DNA of 64,000 nt from Brevibacterium aurantiacum (lineage in GTDB: Bacteria > Actinomycetota > Actinomycetes > Actinomycetales > Brevibacteriaceae), in NCBI RefSeq assembly GCF_007558825.1, contig NZ_VLTK01000011.1, forward strand, positions 80,765 through 144,764. Direction: 5' to 3'. This document shows, piece after piece, positions 62,021 through 64,000 of this stretch; position 1 is the first letter of the stretch; each line of letters opens with the position of its first letter. A model generated the notes under the pieces. The model was not told the origin of the DNA. It did no database searches and saw only the letters and a program-made list of their open reading frames with translations. Position numbers and translations under genes: made by a program.

Positions 62021-63808
62021 TCAGCCTGGATGTTCCGGCTCGCTCTTGGCGCTGCCTGTTCGGCTGGCCAGCGTTCCATAGCGCTTCTTCTTCCTTCCAT
62101 CACCCGGGACGTAGGGGTCACGGAACTCAGGAGCCGGCTCAACAGCTTCAGGCGTAATCACGACCTCTTCATCTTCGTCGTATTCGTGCCCGAAGACGTC
62201 ATCATCATCGGTCCTGCGCTCAACCTCTTCGGGTGGGAGCACCTTCTTCCATTTGCGCATCCGCACACGTGGCAGTTCACCTGCGTCTTCGCGCAACGCG
62301 CGCATGAGAGCGTAGATCTGGAAGTACGCGATGATGAAGAACGGCAGCCCGACGAGGATGATCGTCGACTGCAGTGCCTCGAGCCCGCCCGAACCAGAGA
62401 AGACGAGCAGGGCCGCGGTGACAACGGCAACAGAGACTGCCCAGAATATGCGCTGACCCAAGGGATTGAAGTCCTCGTGACCGTTGTTCATCGTGTCCAC
62501 CACCAGCGCAGCGGAGTCCACCGAGGTGACGAAGAAGATGACTACCAGGATGATCGCAATCACCGACACCGGCCCTGCGAGCGGATAGTGATCGAGGAAG
62601 GCGAAGAGCGCTCCTGGGATGTCTCCCTCGCCGACAACACGATCGACGAGGCCACCACCCTTGTTGAACTCGATGTCGAAGGATGCGTAGCCGAAGACTC
62701 CGAACCAGAGGATGGAGAAGGCCGAGGGAACAGCGAGGACTCCGATGACGAACTGACGGATCGTGCGACCACGGGAGATTCGGGCGATGAAGATGCCGAC
62801 GAAGGGCGACCAGGTGATCGTCCAGGCCCAGTAGAAGACTGTCCACGTATTCTGCCAGCCGGTATCGGCGAATGTGTCGTTCCACAGTGCCAACTCAGGA
62901 AGAGTCTGAATGTAGGTGCCCAATGACTCGAAGATGCCGCGGGCCATGAATAGCGTCGGTCCCAGAACGATGATGAAGATCAGCAGCAGCACCGCAATGA
63001 CGATGTTGATGTTCGACAGAACCTTGATGCCCTTGTCCAGGCCCAATGACACGGAGATGGTTGCCAGGCCGCAGACGACACCGATGATGATCAGCTGCCA
63101 GAGTGCATTCTCTGGAATTCCGATGATCTCTGCCAGACCACCGTTGATCTGCAGTGTGCCGAGACCGATAGATACCGCAATGCCGAATACCGTGCCGATG
63201 ATGGCGACGACGTCGATGAGCTTCCCGATGGGACCGTGGATCTTCTCACCGAGAATCGGCTGGAAGATGGAGCTCACACGCGGTGGAAGATTCCTCTTGT
63301 GGATGAAGTAGGCGAAGCACAGAGCCGGAAGGGTGAAGATCGTCCAGGTATGCAGGGTGAAATGGTAGTAGGTGAAGTTCATGGCGTCCGTCGCCGCTTC
63401 AACGGTGCCGGGTTCGATGCCGAGCGAGGCTCGTGGCGGATCGCCGAAGTGGCTGACTGGTTCTGCCACTCCCCAGAACATGAGGATCGAACCGATGCCG
63501 GCAGCGAACAACATAGCGAACCAGGCACCGTTCGAGTGTTCTGGCTCTTCATTGTCCGGACCGAGTTTCGCTCGACCATATCGCGAGGCCGCAATGTAGA
63601 TGAGAAAGACCAAGAACACGGTGACACCGAGGATATAGAACCAACCGAGGTTCGTCAGCAGCCAATCCGAGGCTGCAGAAACTCCGGTATCGAGGGCGTC
63701 AGTGAAGAAGATCGTAGCAAGTACGAACAATATGATGACCGCGGCCGACGAGAAGAAGATCGCCGGATTCGTCCGGAGCCTGAGGGTATCGTGCAGTCGA
63801 TTGAGCAT
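62021..63808 (-). CDS. BCCT-family choline/betaine transporter
   Basis: A 595-residue secondary transporter. The BCCT signature is clear: FYWAWTITWSPFVGIFIARISRGRTIRQF in helix 8 region, and GWFYILGVTVFLVFLIYIAASRYG near the N-terminus; about 12 helices. Family members take up choline, glycine betaine or carnitine with Na+ or H+. The N-terminus is short, while the C-terminal ~100 residues are charged and cytoplasmic, as in osmoregulated BetP/BetT. ATG 63808 follows GGAAGG; the open frame to 63850 is less likely. Convergent with betB-codA, so it probably supplies their choline. Confidence 0.93.
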   Translation of the reverse strand: MLNRLHDTLRLRTNPAIFFSSAAVIILFVLATIFFTDALDTGVSAASDWLLTNLGWFYILGVTVFLVFLIYIAASRYGRAKLGPDNEEPEHSNGAWFAMLFAAGIGSILMFWGVAEPVSHFGDPPRASLGIEPGTVEAATDAMNFTYYHFTLHTWTIFTLPALCFAYFIHKRNLPPRVSSIFQPILGEKIHGPIGKLIDVVAIIGTVFGIAVSIGLGTLQINGGLAEIIGIPENALWQLIIIGVVCGLATISVSLGLDKGIKVLSNINIVIAVLLLIFIIVLGPTLFMARGIFESLGTYIQTLPELALWNDTFADTGWQNTWTVFYWAWTITWSPFVGIFIARISRGRTIRQFVIGVLAVPSAFSILWFGVFGYASFDIEFNKGGGLVDRVVGEGDIPGALFAFLDHYPLAGPVSVIAIILVVIFFVTSVDSAALVVDTMNNGHEDFNPLGQRIFWAVSVAVVTAALLVFSGSGGLEALQSTIILVGLPFFIIAYFQIYALMRALREDAGELPRVRMRKWKKVLPPEEVERRTDDDDVFGHEYDEDEEVVITPEAVEPAPEFRDPYVPGDGRKKKRYGTLASRTGSAKSEPEHPG

Positions 63809-63972
63809 GGGCGGTACCTTCCTTCTGTATGTGCGGCCCACACTACCCAACCAGTGGCGATGTGGGTGCGATCATGCGCGGAAAGGTTCTCCATCATTGC
63901 CCGATAGGCCGCGCACCATCAACTCACCTGGTGTCAAGAGAATCTGAGCAACCTACTCCTGAATACGAGAAA

Positions 63973-64000
63973 GGGGCCACCCCACAAAGTGGAATGACCC
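63973..64000 (-). terminator. Hairpin at window edge, possible terminator of a minus-strand gene beyond 64000
   Basis: CCAC-AAA-GTGG (63982-63992) is nested in GGG / CCC outer pairs; on the minus strand CCCCTTTCTC follows. It may be cut by the window end. Confidence 0.35.

Overview
The window is GC-rich, densely coding actinobacterial chromosome. Several gene orders match those I know from Mycobacterium and Corynebacterium: polyprenyl synthase / Rv2175c-like / pknL / aroG; gcvH / FHA / BFN; and recN / steA / steB / pyrG / xerD / parA / scpA / scpB / rluB / tyrA / cmk / der. Together with a choline oxidase of the Arthrobacter type and a DUF222-HNH protein, this suggests Micrococcales, possibly Brevibacterium. 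The genus is inference.

Layout. 1-4.3 kb: end of a polyprenyl diphosphate synthase, a Rv2175c-like DNA-binding protein, and a LysM transglycosylase coupled to a PASTA Ser/Thr kinase. 4.4-7.8 kb (minus): aroG, BFN-domain protein, FHA protein, gcvH. 8.0 kb: tRNA-Pro(GGG) with promoter and terminator. 8.2-13.7 kb: transporters (MFS, an apparently shortened antiporter, sugar porter), a DedA protein and an amidohydrolase. 13.9-19.2 kb: a 1352-residue membrane NRPS of the epsilon-poly-lysine synthetase (Pls) type overlapping an M1 metallopeptidase gene; this is the most notable system here. 19.3-24.2 kb: GNAT, MATE, DUF222-HNH. 24.3-31.6 kb: thiolase and SDR genes divergent from a five-gene Liv-type ABC transporter, with related operator-like sequences between them. 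31.6-57.8 kb is nearly all minus strand: YciO-like protein, AI-2E permease, der-cmk-tyrA-rluB-scpB-scpA-parA-xerD-nudix-pyrG, a glycan-lipid block (two glycosyltransferases, MurJ-like flippase, MraY-like transferase), steB-steA, recN-nadK-tlyA, a small ORF, a HAD phosphatase and a protein with 16 RGGYQG repeats. 58.6-63.8 kb: betaine synthesis (leader ORF, aldehyde dehydrogenase, choline oxidase) convergent with a BCCT transporter.

How the genes work together. Pls would activate a basic amino acid (the specificity residues read DAESIGTVVK, close to the bacterial Lys code as I recall it) and polymerise it at the membrane; the M1 peptidase would trim or degrade the polymer. Choline taken up by the BCCT protein would be oxidised by CodA and BetB to glycine betaine. 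The steA/steB, MurJ, MraY-like and PASTA kinase genes concern the envelope and division. Two further traits stand out: scpA appears to start at a CTG codon, and short tandem repeats (15-42 bp units) recur in both coding and intergenic DNA.
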